Source of the DNA: Candidatus Bathyarchaeota archaeon
GTDB lineage: Archaea > Thermoproteota > Bathyarchaeia > Bathyarchaeales > DTEX01
Assembly: GCA_003601835.1 (NCBI GenBank)
Contig: PIYB01000008.1
Span: 1-35,111, forward strand
Direction of reading: 5' to 3'
Length of the DNA: 35,111 bases
Of the stretch, positions 1 through 9,039 are shown piece after piece; position 1 is the first letter of the stretch; every line of letters begins with the position of its first letter. The notes beneath the pieces are model-generated. The model was not told where the DNA came from, searched no databases, and was given only the letters and a program-made list of their open reading frames with translations. Made by a program: the position numbers and the translations under genes.

Positions 1-30
1 ACTCGCAGAGGATCTTACGGTTTCAACCGG

Positions 31-2763
31 TTACGATTCTAGACTCAGCTCCGCTATGTATGTTTCTTCGTCCAAGCGCTTAATTTGGAAGCCTTCTTTG
101 TAGCATATGTGTAGCATCCGCGTGTTTTCAGCCATTATCTCGCCCCAGACCTTTTTTAGCTCCATGTCTCTTGCCACATCAACGATGTACCTGAACAGAA
201 GTGAACCTAAGCCTCGGTTTTGCCATGGGTCTCCGACGACGACTGCTACTTCTCCGCTTTCGCCGTCTGGTTCAACAATCAACCGGACCATGCCGGCTAT
301 CTGTTTTCTCCCTTTTTCCTTCAGCTCTGCGACTATGGTCATCTCTCGATCGTAGTCGATGTTGCAGTATCTTGCTAAGGCTTCGTGAGAAATCTCTTTT
401 ATGACGCGGAAGAACCGGAAGCGCATCGTCTCTTCTGAAAAGGCTTTGAAGAGTTCAGCGACCAGCGGTTCGTCTTCAGGTTTTACGGGGCGGAACAGCG
501 CTTGTTTGCCGTCCCGCAGTTTCCGTTCAGTCACATATTTTCCGGGGTAAGGTCGGATTATGAGATGCCCGTATCGTTTGGTCGGAGCAGCTGCGGTTTC
601 CAGATCGATGATTATCCGTGCGTCTAAAGCCACGGCACCTTTCTCGTCGACCATGAGAGGGTTTACGTCAGCCTCAACGATCTGCGGATGGTCGATGATT
701 AACTGAGAAAATTTGACGAGCATTTCCTCGAGAAGCCGAATCTTCACTGAGGGTTTAGCTCTGAAACCTTCTGAAAGAATCTTGTAAGCTTTTGTCTGCT
801 CAATGATTCTTCTTGCAAGCGTCTGGTTTAAGGGAGGAAACCCAACTGAGATGTCCTTGAATATCTCGACGGCTGTGCCTCCTGTTCCGAAGATTATGAC
901 TGAACCGAACTGTGGGTCTCGTTTCGAACCTATCATCAACTCGTAGCCGCTTGAAACCATGGGTTGAACAGTTACGCCTTGAACCTCTGCAGACGGGAGA
1001 TGGCTTTTAACATTCTTCACGACCTCTTTGAAACTACGTCTAACATCTGGCTCGGAGTTGATGTTCAGGATTACTCCGCCCACATCCGTTTTATGTGCAA
1101 CTTGAGGAGAAACAACCTTCAAAACCACCGGATACCCGATTTTAGACGCTATGTTCACCGCTTCCTCCGGCGTTTTCGCAACGTAGGCTTTAACCGTTGG
1201 AATCCCATAGGTCTCAAGAAACTTCTTTGACTCCGGCTCCGTGAGAACCCGTCTCTTTTCGCGGACAGCCTCGTCAAGGATCTTCTTTAAATGGTGGCGG
1301 CTAGCTGAAAATGGTTCACCTAGCTCTTCCGGCGTTTCATAAAGCATTTCAAGGTTTCTTGCGTACTGCCACATGTACACAAACGTTGCGACCGCTTGTT
1401 CAGGCGTCAGGAAGGTTGGAATCCTGTTTGCTCGGAGAAGAGCTCTGGCTTCCTGCACATCCTCTTCGCCCAGCCAAGATGTCAAGATAGGTCGGTTGGC
1501 TTCTTTCGCGATTTCTATTAGGGCTTCAGCCGTTTCATAAGGATCGGCGGCGCCAATAGGCGTGTAGATCACCAGATACCCGTCTATGTTCGGGTCTTTG
1601 AAACATGTTCGAAGCACCCGTCGGAACCTGTCAACCGTAGCATCCTCACATATGTCTATCGGATTATTTCGGCTCCAATAATACGGCAGAAACTCATCTA
1701 AAGCCTTCAAAGTTTCCTCCGTCAAAACCGCAAGCTGCCCGCCTTTCTCTATCAAAGCATCCGTCGCCATAACAGCAGGACCACCGGCATTCGTCACTAT
1801 AGCCAACCTCGGTCCTTTCGGCGGCTGCTGCATAGCTAAAATCTCAGAACAGTTAAACAGGTCCGCAATCTCCTCAACTCGGACGATGCCCGCTCTGCTG
1901 AAAAAGGCATTGTATATTGAGTCTTCACCTGTAACGGCTCCTGTATGCGACGCTGCTGCCCTTGTACCCTCAGGCGACCTTCCAGCTTTCACAACGATTA
2001 TGGGCTTGGTTCCCGCAAACCTCCGAGCTGCACTCATAAACTTCCGAGGGTCCTTCACAGCCTCCACGAAAAGAACGATGCTTCTCGTCTCCGGGTCTAT
2101 TCCAAAATAGTCTATTAGATCAGCATAATCAACATCTATCATGCCTCCGACAGAGACAAAATAGCTGAAACCCACGTTTGCGTTAGCCGCCCAGTCTAAA
2201 ACCGAGGCACACAAAGCCCCACTTTGGGACACGAACGCAATCTGACCTCTTCTAGCCGGCTTCTTCGCGAACGAAGCGTTCAACCCTATGCTTGGACGCA
2301 TCACACCGATGCAGTTCGGTCCAATTATTCTTAAGCCGTATGTGCGTTTCAGCTTCAGAAGCTGTTCTTCCAAGGCTTTTCCCTCGGCGCCGGTTTCCCC
2401 AAAACCTGACGACACAATTATGATTCCGGTGACACCGGATTCCCCGCATTCCTCCACAACCTGGGGAACCACATGAGCGGGCGTAGCCACAATTGCAAGG
2501 TCAACCTGCCAGGGAATCTTTTTGACGCTTGGATAAGCCGTTATGCCTTGAATGCTTGGGCTGAAAGGATTAACGGGGTAAACGAATCCTTTGAAGCCGA
2601 CCCCGATAAGGTTGTTCAACAATGTGAACCCGACTGATCCTTTCTTGTTGCTCGCGCCGATGACGGCTATTCTTTTAGGGTTGAAAATCTTGTCTAGCCC
2701 CTCGATACCCGTGACATACCCCTCCGGTTTCCCGTTTTTCACACTTAACCAGGTAAGCGACAA
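31..2763 (-). CDS. ADP-forming acyl/acetyl-CoA synthetase (alpha-beta fusion) with C-terminal GNAT acetyltransferase domain
   Basis: Order of domains: CoA-binding Rossmann domain from about residue 25 (FNPKRIAVIGAS), succinyl-CoA-ligase-like domains (IIGPNCIGVM, SQSGAL), the phospho-histidine loop AASHTGAVTGED near residue 270, an ATP-grasp domain (about 500-720, GYPVVLKVVSPQVAHKTD), then a GNAT domain (about 750-905) with the acetyl-CoA loop QNRGLGSLL. ACD enzymes convert acyl-CoA + ADP + Pi to acid + CoA + ATP in the cytoplasm. The same architecture occurs in Pat-type protein acetyltransferases, but those usually lack the catalytic His, which is kept here, so an active synthetase with an added acetyltransferase is likely. 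The track start is a TTG without a clear SD; GTG at 2742 is an alternative. It lies 163 bp downstream of the corrected hydA stop on the same strand. Confidence 0.85.
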   Translation of the reverse strand: MSLTWLSVKNGKPEGYVTGIEGLDKIFNPKRIAVIGASNKKGSVGFTLLNNLIGVGFKGFVYPVNPFSPSIQGITAYPSVKKIPWQVDLAIVATPAHVVPQVVEECGESGVTGIIIVSSGFGETGAEGKALEEQLLKLKRTYGLRIIGPNCIGVMRPSIGLNASFAKKPARRGQIAFVSQSGALCASVLDWAANANVGFSYFVSVGGMIDVDYADLIDYFGIDPETRSIVLFVEAVKDPRKFMSAARRFAGTKPIIVVKAGRSPEGTRAAASHTGAVTGEDSIYNAFFSRAGIVRVEEIADLFNCSEILAMQQPPKGPRLAIVTNAGGPAVMATDALIEKGGQLAVLTEETLKALDEFLPYYWSRNNPIDICEDATVDRFRRVLRTCFKDPNIDGYLVIYTPIGAADPYETAEALIEIAKEANRPILTSWLGEEDVQEARALLRANRIPTFLTPEQAVATFVYMWQYARNLEMLYETPEELGEPFSASRHHLKKILDEAVREKRRVLTEPESKKFLETYGIPTVKAYVAKTPEEAVNIASKIGYPVVLKVVSPQVAHKTDVGGVILNINSEPDVRRSFKEVVKNVKSHLPSAEVQGVTVQPMVSSGYELMIGSKRDPQFGSVIIFGTGGTAVEIFKDISVGFPPLNQTLARRIIEQTKAYKILSEGFRAKPSVKIRLLEEMLVKFSQLIIDHPQIVEADVNPLMVDEKGAVALDARIIIDLETAAAPTKRYGHLIIRPYPGKYVTERKLRDGKQALFRPVKPEDEPLVAELFKAFSEETMRFRFFRVIKEISHEALARYCNIDYDREMTIVAELKEKGRKQIAGMVRLIVEPDGESGEVAVVVGDPWQNRGLGSLLFRYIVDVARDMELKKVWGEIMAENTRMLHICYKEGFQIKRLDEETYIAELSLES

Positions 2764-2926
2764 ACAGCGTGCAGCGTGAACATGTTTCGCTGAGACTACT
2801 TTAGAGCTCGCATGCTAAAACGGTTTCGTATCGTCAGCCCAAAAAAGGAGGAGCTTCGAACGGGGAAACCGTCTAAAGCAGGAAAAATCTGGAAGATGGG
2901 TGTTTAGAAAAAAGGGGAGTGCGTGG

Positions 2927-4212
2927 TTACCTTCTGATCCGTGTTAGGTGCACCGAGCAGGATATGCATGGGTCGTAGGCTCTAGCGATAAGTTCGAAGC
3001 GTTCACAAGTTTTTCGTCTGGTTCGCTGATGAGCCGTTTCGCTGCTGCCCTGTAATCCTTCTCCATGTTAGCTGCGTTTTGAGCGGTCGGCGTTATGACG
3101 TTGCATTTCACGATGCATCCTTCACCGTCAAACGTGTAGTCATGGTAAAGTATGCCTCTCGGCGCCTCAACAGCCGCAGTTCCCCTGTTAGCCTTTACCT
3201 CAATCTCAACTAATCCTTCGTTTTTCAACCCGTTGCTGAGCAAAGCATCAATATCTTCTATGCACCGGTCCACGCTGTGAACAAGCTCGATTGCCTGAGC
3301 CAGATTGTTCGTTAAAGTGTTGTTCTGCGTCAACAGATCCTTATGCTCGTCATACAGGGCTGCTGCAGTGCCTTCCAGCTTGTCCTTGTTAAGCAGAACC
3401 CTAGGCAACGCCCCGACCATGAATGATGAACCTTTGTACGACGAGAATTTGGCGTGAGAATACTTAACCGTCCGTTCGTTCGTTAACGCCTGATAGTTCT
3501 CCACTGGATGCCGCGTGCCGTCTGAAACCAGAACATAGTCACCCATGAAACCGAACTTGTCACCGGGATCGAGCGCCATCAAAACGTTGTCCGATTCAGC
3601 GAACTTCGGTGTTTCCAGCTTAGCGAACAAGTCTACCGCCAGCTCCGCCGTCGGCTTGGTTGCCGCCATCACCATCTTGATCTGTTTCAGATCCTGTTCG
3701 GAAGGAACCGTGCTGAATCCTCCGACCCGTTCGTTCATCCCGTGGACCTCTCTTCCGCTCACAATGTTGTGCACCATGTTGCCAGCCTGTTTCAGCCGTA
3801 ACGCAGCCTTCACCTCTTTCGGGTACTTGGAAGCCATCCGAACAGCATCCGGGAACCCAAGATAATCAGGCAAGGCAAGCATGAAAACGTGAAGCGCGTG
3901 GCTTTCAATCATCTCGCCGTGTATGAGGAGGTCTCTGAGGAGGCTTGTCTGTTCCGTAACTTTGACGTTAAAGGCTTTTTCTATGGCTCGTATGGAGGCT
4001 AAACTGTGCGAGGCTGTGCATATGGCGCATATTCGACGCATGATGTCTGGAACTTTCTCGTAGTGAACAGTCTCAATGAACGCTTCGAAAAACCGGGGAC
4101 CCTCGAAAATCGCCATGTTAACATCCTTTATCTCTTCGCCGTCGATGACTACCTCTACGCGTCCATGTCCTTCTACCCGAGTGAGCTCCTCAACCTCAAT
4201 TACCCTTTTCAT
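2927..4212 (-). CDS. hydA: [NiFe]-hydrogenase large (alpha) subunit, group 3b type; C-terminus frameshifted
   Basis: Catalytic subunit carrying the Ni-Fe site. The N-terminal L1 motif is RRICAICTASHS, with two of the four Cys ligands. The open frame of the track ends at 2944 in a nonsense tail (SLEPTTHAYPARCT). Shifting one base after VNASN gives IARAYDPCISCSVHLTRIRR and a TAA at 2927-2929, restoring the essential DPCxxC ligands plus a short tail after the His where maturation proteases normally cut. One base therefore appears to be missing near 2988. The ATG at 4212 overlaps the hydD stop as TGATG; the track's GTG is one codon earlier. It is the last gene of hydB-G-D-A. The assignment is strong from both motifs and neighbours; whether the shift is real or an assembly error cannot be told here. 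Confidence 0.88.
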
Positions 4213-5015
4213 CACTCGTTCCCCTCCGTCTTATTCCGCCGTTCAGAAATCTTCTTCGTCAACTTTTGAATGTCCTCAAAGTTGCCGCCAAAGAAACGCA
4301 GCCGGTTAATTATGTACTTCTCATCATACCCTTTCTCAAGCAAAACATCCAGCTCCGCCGCAGCGTTCGCCTCATCAGGTATCGGACCTCGGCAGCCTAT
4401 GCAGTCCAAGCCGAGCCCCGGGCATCTAGCATCACATCCCGCCGTGGTTAACGGGCCGAGACAAGGCATCCCTTTCTCGACGAGAACGCATGGATACCCG
4501 TTTAGCTTGCACTCGACGCAAACCGGGTAATCTATTGTTTCAGGTAGGTCTCCGTGTAAAAGAGAGGTTATCGCCCTGAAAATCTCCGTCTTTTCTATCG
4601 GGCACCCTGGGATTTCAAGGTCAACCTTAACGTGAGCGCTAAGCCCTTTGGGTTCAAGAACATCGTAGTAATCCTCTTCAACCCCGTACACTTTTTTCAT
4701 CCGTTCAGCCATGCTCATCTGACCGTTTCTCATGGCTTGAACACAGCCGCCTATGGCGCAGTCACCGAGTGCTATGAGAGTCTTCGATTTTTCACGTATC
4801 TCCTTCAGCCGCTTCAGGTCGGTTTCGGTGCTTACTGAGCCTTCAACGAGAGCTATGTCAAGTTCAACGTCTTCGTGGTAGCTGCTGCCTTCTTGGAAGT
4901 CTTTGATCTCGAAGTAGCTAAGCAAGTCCAGAAGCTCGTTTTCCATGTTCAGGATCATAAGCTGGTCTCCGCCGCATCCTGTTAAGCTGAATATTCCAAG
5001 TTTCGGTTTCGCCAT
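4212..5015 (-). CDS. hydD: [NiFe]-hydrogenase small (delta) subunit, group 3b type
   Basis: Electron-transfer subunit with three predicted Fe-S clusters. Visible Cys motifs are LTGCGGDQ near the N-terminus, LGDCAIGGC, IPGCPIE, VCVECKLNGYPC, GMPCLGPLTTAGCDARC and DCIGCRGP. The usual CxxC of the proximal cluster reads CGGD here, so an Asp sits where the second Cys is expected (codon GAC, clearly read). I chose ATG at 5015 (MAKPKLGIFSLTGC): GGAGGT lies about 11 bases before it, while the track's GTG at 5033 would lie inside that SD. The gene starts 22 bp after the hydG stop and overlaps hydA by one base. Confidence 0.88.
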   Translation of the reverse strand: MAKPKLGIFSLTGCGGDQLMILNMENELLDLLSYFEIKDFQEGSSYHEDVELDIALVEGSVSTETDLKRLKEIREKSKTLIALGDCAIGGCVQAMRNGQMSMAERMKKVYGVEEDYYDVLEPKGLSAHVKVDLEIPGCPIEKTEIFRAITSLLHGDLPETIDYPVCVECKLNGYPCVLVEKGMPCLGPLTTAGCDARCPGLGLDCIGCRGPIPDEANAAAELDVLLEKGYDEKYIINRLRFFGGNFEDIQKLTKKISERRNKTEGNE

Positions 5016-5036
5016 TCTTCCATCAACCTCCACGTT

Positions 5037-5951
5037 CTAAATCATACCTTTCGTGTTTAACGCATCCCAGTAAGTGAACACCGGCCCGTCTTTACACACA
5101 TATTTAATGTTGCTTCCCGAGCCGATTATGCAGTGACCGCATTTCCCAACGCCGCACTTCATCCTTCTCTCAAGCGTCATGTAGATCTGTTTCGGGCTGA
5201 AGTTTCTCTGCAACAGTTCCTTGACGACGAACTTGTACATGATAGGCGGACCGCAAATCACGGCGTAAGTGTCTTCAGCTGAGATTTTCATGAGCTGAAA
5301 CAGCTTAGTGACAACCCCGCTCATGCATCTGTCGCTTCTTTCACATGCAAGTTCATAGCAGGCTTTATCCGAAGAATCCTCGTACGAAAGATAGAACTTA
5401 ACGTTCTGTTTGTCGCCTTCGTAGAAAAGATGGAGAAACTCATCTCTGAAAAGCATAGCCGTGTAACATCTGATGCCGTAAAGAACGAGTATCTCGCCGT
5501 ACTTTTCTCTGTTCATCAATGCATGTTGAAGAACCCCTCTGAGCGGGGCGATTCCCAACCCGCCGCCGACCAAAAGCAGGTTGCTTCCTTCCATCTTCTC
5601 CATTGGAAACCCGTTGCCGTATGGGCCTCTGATCCAAAGTAGGTCTCCAACCTTCAACCTGTGAATGGCATTCGTGACCCTTCCTACCCTTCTCACACAG
5701 AGCTCAAGAATATCAGGGTTCTTCCTTGCGGCACATATTGAGATCGGCGCTTCGCCTACGCCCATAACGCTGACTTCAACGAACTGTCCGGGTTTGTACA
5801 CAAAGCCTTTAGCGTAGTCCTTGTCTTGAAACTCGAGCTCTAAATGTTTCTCTATCTCTGTCATGTTTTCAGATTTGACTATTTTCGCTGGGCTTAGAAC
5901 CAGTTCCTTCGGAGCTATCTTGCTCAAAGCCGCCTTTCCGCCTTCTTCCAT
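5037..5951 (-). CDS. hydG: Hydrogenase gamma subunit, FAD/NAD(P)-binding oxidoreductase with [2Fe-2S] centre
   Basis: Diaphorase-like subunit of the ferredoxin-reductase superfamily that passes electrons between the Fe-S chain and NAD(P). The flavin domain spans about residues 20-110 (YKPGQFVEV, APISI), followed by the nucleotide-binding GGGLGIAPLRG near residue 130. A C-terminal [2Fe-2S] motif reads KCGVGKCGHC plus a later Cys (YVCKDGP). It resembles the PyrK/AsrB/HydG family in order and length (about 304 aa). ATG at 5951 overlaps the hydB TGA as TGATG, the same junction as hydD/hydA; the track's GTG is one codon further up. Confidence 0.88.
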   Translation of the reverse strand: MEEGGKAALSKIAPKELVLSPAKIVKSENMTEIEKHLELEFQDKDYAKGFVYKPGQFVEVSVMGVGEAPISICAARKNPDILELCVRRVGRVTNAIHRLKVGDLLWIRGPYGNGFPMEKMEGSNLLLVGGGLGIAPLRGVLQHALMNREKYGEILVLYGIRCYTAMLFRDEFLHLFYEGDKQNVKFYLSYEDSSDKACYELACERSDRCMSGVVTKLFQLMKISAEDTYAVICGPPIMYKFVVKELLQRNFSPKQIYMTLERRMKCGVGKCGHCIIGSGSNIKYVCKDGPVFTYWDALNTKGMI

Positions 5952-6961
5952 CACAGTTCACCTATCACCTTCTTCATGACCTCAACAAAATTTATCTCAG
6001 CTGGACAGTAAACGGTGCATCTTCCGCAGCCCACACAGTTAAGCATGCCCTCCGTGAGGCTTCCCTTGCAGTTGAACCTGTTTCTCAGTCTTTCTGTGCG
6101 TGTCGGTCTAAAGTTCAAGCCGCCGGCAACCAAACCGTGTTTTCTCAGCATACAGGAATCCCATCTTCGAACTCTTTCCCCTGTCTTGAGATCGAGGCCT
6201 ACATAATCGACTACATCGTAACATCTACAGGTTGGACATGTAAGGTTACATGTGCCGCATCCGAAACATTCGTCAGCCGTCTCTTGCCAAACGGGAGACT
6301 CATAAGCGAGATCAAGCATGTCTTGGAGGCCAAGCACGTTCAGTTCGAGGTTGAACTCTTCTAGGCGTTTCTTTTCGTTCATCTTGAACTCTTCAACATC
6401 CTTTTCATCAGCATCTATAAACAGCGGTTTGTTAGCCTCAATTATCTGGTGTCCTTTTTCGCTTCCCACACGGACAAAGTAGCCGTCGCTTAACTCGTGG
6501 AGGAAAAGATCGAAACCGTCGGTCGCGTAGCTTGTTCCCATGGATTTGCAGAAACAGTATTCGTCAGGGTGACAGCTGATGCCTATGAGGATGGTGTTCC
6601 TTCTTTTCATCGTGTAGAACAGGTCCATCAGCTCATCCATGTAGACTTTGTCAAGAAGCTTCAACGCATGTATGTCGCATGCATGTATGCCGAATATGAT
6701 GGTTTTCTCTTGTTTACCTATGGCAGGTGTGTAAACCGCTTTCTCTTCGTCGAAGGTGTACATCGTTTCTTTGGTTCCCAAGAAAAACTTCTTCGGCGGA
6801 ATCATCGTCCTAGTGTATTTCAGGTCCATCTCCTCTGGCGACTGCACTTCTCTGAACTCATACGTTGAACCTTCGATGTTCACCGGGCCATAGACTTTAC
6901 CTAGATTTCCCAAACCTTCAAAGAACCTAGGAAATTCGGTTTTCGCAAGTTTCTTATACAT
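5951..6961 (-). CDS. hydB: Hydrogenase beta subunit, 4Fe-4S protein (HydB/AsrA family)
   Basis: Iron-sulfur subunit of the soluble group 3b complex, 336 aa. The C-terminal third has two ferredoxin-type clusters: CFGCGTCNLTCPTCRC near residue 232 and CVGCGRCTVYC near residue 312. The N-terminal two-thirds match the HydB/AsrA type (FGIHACDIHAL; GISCHPDEYCFC adds further Cys). ATG at 6961 is preceded by GGGAGAAG about 6-10 bases upstream, so this is the first gene of the operon hydB-G-D-A. Group 3b enzymes of Thermococcales couple H2 to NADP(H) and can reduce polysulfide; that function here is inferred from the full four-subunit set. Confidence 0.88.
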   Translation of the reverse strand: MYKKLAKTEFPRFFEGLGNLGKVYGPVNIEGSTYEFREVQSPEEMDLKYTRTMIPPKKFFLGTKETMYTFDEEKAVYTPAIGKQEKTIIFGIHACDIHALKLLDKVYMDELMDLFYTMKRRNTILIGISCHPDEYCFCKSMGTSYATDGFDLFLHELSDGYFVRVGSEKGHQIIEANKPLFIDADEKDVEEFKMNEKKRLEEFNLELNVLGLQDMLDLAYESPVWQETADECFGCGTCNLTCPTCRCYDVVDYVGLDLKTGERVRRWDSCMLRKHGLVAGGLNFRPTRTERLRNRFNCKGSLTEGMLNCVGCGRCTVYCPAEINFVEVMKKVIGEL

Positions 6962-7249
6962 TTATTCTTCTCCCAGTAAACTGAATTTTATGTTTGGGTC
7001 AGTTGTTTCTGATTCCTTAGCTTGTGCTTACATATTCATTTTTCGGTTGTCATGCATCACAGAAGACTGAAAAAATGTTTTTTGTAATCATCATTCAGTT
7101 TATGCGGAACACATTTTAATGCTAAAGCCGGTTCTTTGCTGCATCAGCCTCTTTCTACCAAGAAAACGTTTACGGAGAAAACAAGGGCTGATGTAACCAC
7201 CAGCCTTGACAGCCGCGTTCAGCGTTCCTTCCGTCAGAGTTCGAATACC
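6962..7249. other. Intergenic region before the hydrogenase operon
   Basis: 288 bases between the Nudix stop and hydB, both on the minus strand. On the minus strand the SD (GGGAG) lies directly before hydB, and GAATATGTAAG near 7030 is a plausible TATA box; a T/A-rich stretch lies at 7070-7115. An inverted repeat CATCAGCC (7142-7149) / GGCTGATG (7186-7193) with a 36-base loop may be a transcript-end hairpin or an unexplained structure. I see no credible gene here. Confidence 0.4.
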
Positions 7250-7738
7250 TTAGCGTCCGGAGAGGATTTTTACCACAATTTTGTGCGCCACAGAATTGGG
7301 ACGAAGTGGAAGATGCTTGTTCAACGTGAACCATTCGGCGCTTTCCAGCTCCCGGGATCTTCTAACCTTGTTGGCGTTGGTTTCCGCTTTAAACCCTATC
7401 ATCAAAAGGTCACGTTCCTTAACGGTGTAGGTTCCAAGAATTGTTAGACGATATGTTGGTAATCCTGTTTCTTCGTTAACCTCTCTGGCAGCGGCTTCCT
7501 CAGCTGTTTCGCCGCGTTGTATGTGCCCCGCAACCAGCCCCCAGTACGGATGCTGCCAGCCGATGCTTCTTGTTAACAGAATCTTGTTGTTGTTGACCAC
7601 GGCGACGATGACTGCGGGGGAAGGCTCATCAAAAAACACATAGTCGCATTCTGAACAATATTTTTCAACGCTTCCATCAAGGAGAGTTTTTAGACTTAAC
7701 TTTTTTCCGCAAAACTGGCAATATTTTAGCGGCTTCAA
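7250..7738 (-). CDS. Nudix hydrolase with N-terminal zinc ribbon (NADH pyrophosphatase-like)
   Basis: 162 aa. A zinc ribbon with CQFCGKKL and YCSECDY occupies residues 7-36. The Nudix box begins GHIQRGETAEEAAA (Gly, Glu at the conserved spacing) and ends REVNEETGL near residue 95, with the REUxEE core intact. Nudix enzymes cleave nucleoside diphosphates linked to another group, with Mg2+. The ribbon plus short length is like archaeal NUDIX proteins related to NudC, but the NADH-specific SQPWPFPxS motif is not seen, so the substrate is unknown. The start is TTG at 7738 with GAGG 9 bases before it; a TATA-like GCTTATATCATT lies near 7783 on the minus strand. Confidence 0.85.
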   Translation of the reverse strand: MKPLKYCQFCGKKLSLKTLLDGSVEKYCSECDYVFFDEPSPAVIVAVVNNNKILLTRSIGWQHPYWGLVAGHIQRGETAEEAAAREVNEETGLPTYRLTILGTYTVKERDLLMIGFKAETNANKVRRSRELESAEWFTLNKHLPLRPNSVAHKIVVKILSGR

Positions 7739-7902
7739 CCCTGTTCCTCACCATTACTTGTCAAGAAACGACGCTGGAATGATATAAGCGTTAAAAGGCT
7801 GTAGGCTTATGCTGAAAATGAAGGAAAGGTTTCAGGATTCCTCTTTTCGGTACAATTCTTTTATATTCATCTAAAAGCCTTCTTGGCTGAGGGACAAACA
7901 TT
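7739..7902. promoter_or_regulatory. Divergent promoter region, Nudix / epimerase
   Basis: Facing the epimerase, TTTATATT at 7860-7867 is a good archaeal TATA box; transcription would begin near 7888, just before GAGGG and the ATG at 7903. Facing the Nudix gene, the minus strand carries TTATATCA near 7783, about 45 bases before its TTG. The two boxes are about 80 bases apart, so the promoters do not overlap. Confidence 0.5.
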
Positions 7903-8886
7903 ATGGAAACAGCGGACAAACAGCTCGTTCACCGTGCTGTTCTGGTTACGGGAGGAGCAGGTTTCATCGGAAGCCATCTTGTTGACTCGCTGATGTCTAG
8001 AGACTGCAAAGTGCATGTTCTCGACAACCTAACCGGCGGCAGCCTTGAGAACGTTAAGAAATGGCTTGACCACCCGCGTTTCGGGTTTATCCACGGCGAC
8101 CTTTTAAGCAAAGCAGACATTGAAGCAGCGGTTGAAGGCTGCGAGTATGTGTTTCATTTGGCAGCCAACCCGGAGGTTAGGTTGGGGTCTGTTGCACCAA
8201 ATGTACATTTTGAACAGAACACTGTGGCTACGTTTAACCTGTTGGAAGCCGTTAGAAAGGCGGGAACGGTGAAGTCTTTGGTTTTCACCTCTTCTTCAAC
8301 TGTTTACGGGGATGCTTTGGAAATACCGACACCTGAGGATTACACGCCTTTGGAACCGATCTCCATTTACGGCGCGTCAAAACTAGCTTCTGAAGCGATC
8401 ATAATGGCTTATGCGCATACTTACGGTTTTAAGGCAACGATTTTCAGGTTAGCAAACATCATCGGTCCGAGAAGCAAGCACGGCGTCATATACGATTTTG
8501 TTTTCAAGCTCAAAAAGAACCCTCGTGAACTGGAGATTCTTGGAGATGGGACTCAAGCCAAGTCTTATCTCCACGTTGATGACTGCATCGAAGGGATGCT
8601 TTGTGGTCTCGAGAAATCACGGAAAACGGTTGAAGTTTTCAACTTAGGCTCTGAAGACTGGGTTGACGTTAAGACGATAGCAAACATCGTTGTCGAAGAG
8701 ATGGGTCTCAAGAATGTTGCCTTCTTTTTCACCGGAGGAGTAGACGGCGGAAGAGGATGGAAAGGCGACGTCAAATACATGCTTTTAGCAATAGACAAGA
8801 TAAAGGCACTCGGCTGGAAACCAGCGCTTAACAGCACCCAAGCTGTAAGGGCGACGGCGAAAACAATCATCGAAGAAAACAGGTAG
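7903..8886 (+). CDS. NAD-dependent epimerase/dehydratase, UDP-glucose 4-epimerase-like
   Basis: Extended short-chain dehydrogenase of 327 aa. The NAD-binding GGAGFIGSHL lies at about residues 17-26, the catalytic Ser/Thr region SSSTVYGDA near 130, and YGASK (Tyr and Lys of the YxxxK pair) near 157. The middle segment RLANIIGPR and the C-terminal GDGTQAKSYLHVDD are typical of nucleotide-sugar epimerases (GalE/RfbB-like). It probably makes or interconverts activated sugars for glycans or glycosylation; the exact substrate cannot be read. It has its own TATA box and an SD (GAGGG). There are no glycosyltransferases next to it. Confidence 0.85.
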   Translation: METADKQLVHRAVLVTGGAGFIGSHLVDSLMSRDCKVHVLDNLTGGSLENVKKWLDHPRFGFIHGDLLSKADIEAAVEGCEYVFHLAANPEVRLGSVAPNVHFEQNTVATFNLLEAVRKAGTVKSLVFTSSSTVYGDALEIPTPEDYTPLEPISIYGASKLASEAIIMAYAHTYGFKATIFRLANIIGPRSKHGVIYDFVFKLKKNPRELEILGDGTQAKSYLHVDDCIEGMLCGLEKSRKTVEVFNLGSEDWVDVKTIANIVVEEMGLKNVAFFFTGGVDGGRGWKGDVKYMLLAIDKIKALGWKPALNSTQAVRATAKTIIEENR

Positions 8887-9039
8887 ATTGCTTCGCTTTT
8901 GAAGGTGACTAAGGGTTTACTGCATGTGCCAACTGTTCTGCCAGACAGAGCCGCGGACTTTTGACGAAAACCGTCTTCAAATCGGTAAATAACCTCGAAC
9001 TGAACGGCACCAAGAATAATGAGACGTTATTCGTTTCCA
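8887..9039. other. Short intergenic stretch, nothing recognised
   Basis: About 150 bases between the epimerase stop and the stop of the convergent DUF2153-like gene. I see no ORF with a good start and no strong hairpin. Confidence 0.4.

Noticed and set aside
2985-2992. Programmed frameshift in hydA
   Set aside because: No slippery run, stem-loop or pseudoknot is evident at the site, and other genes show similar single-base losses.
7210-7250. GTTCGAATACC resembling a tRNA T-loop
   Set aside because: No acceptor stem, D-arm or anticodon arm can be fitted around it on either strand.
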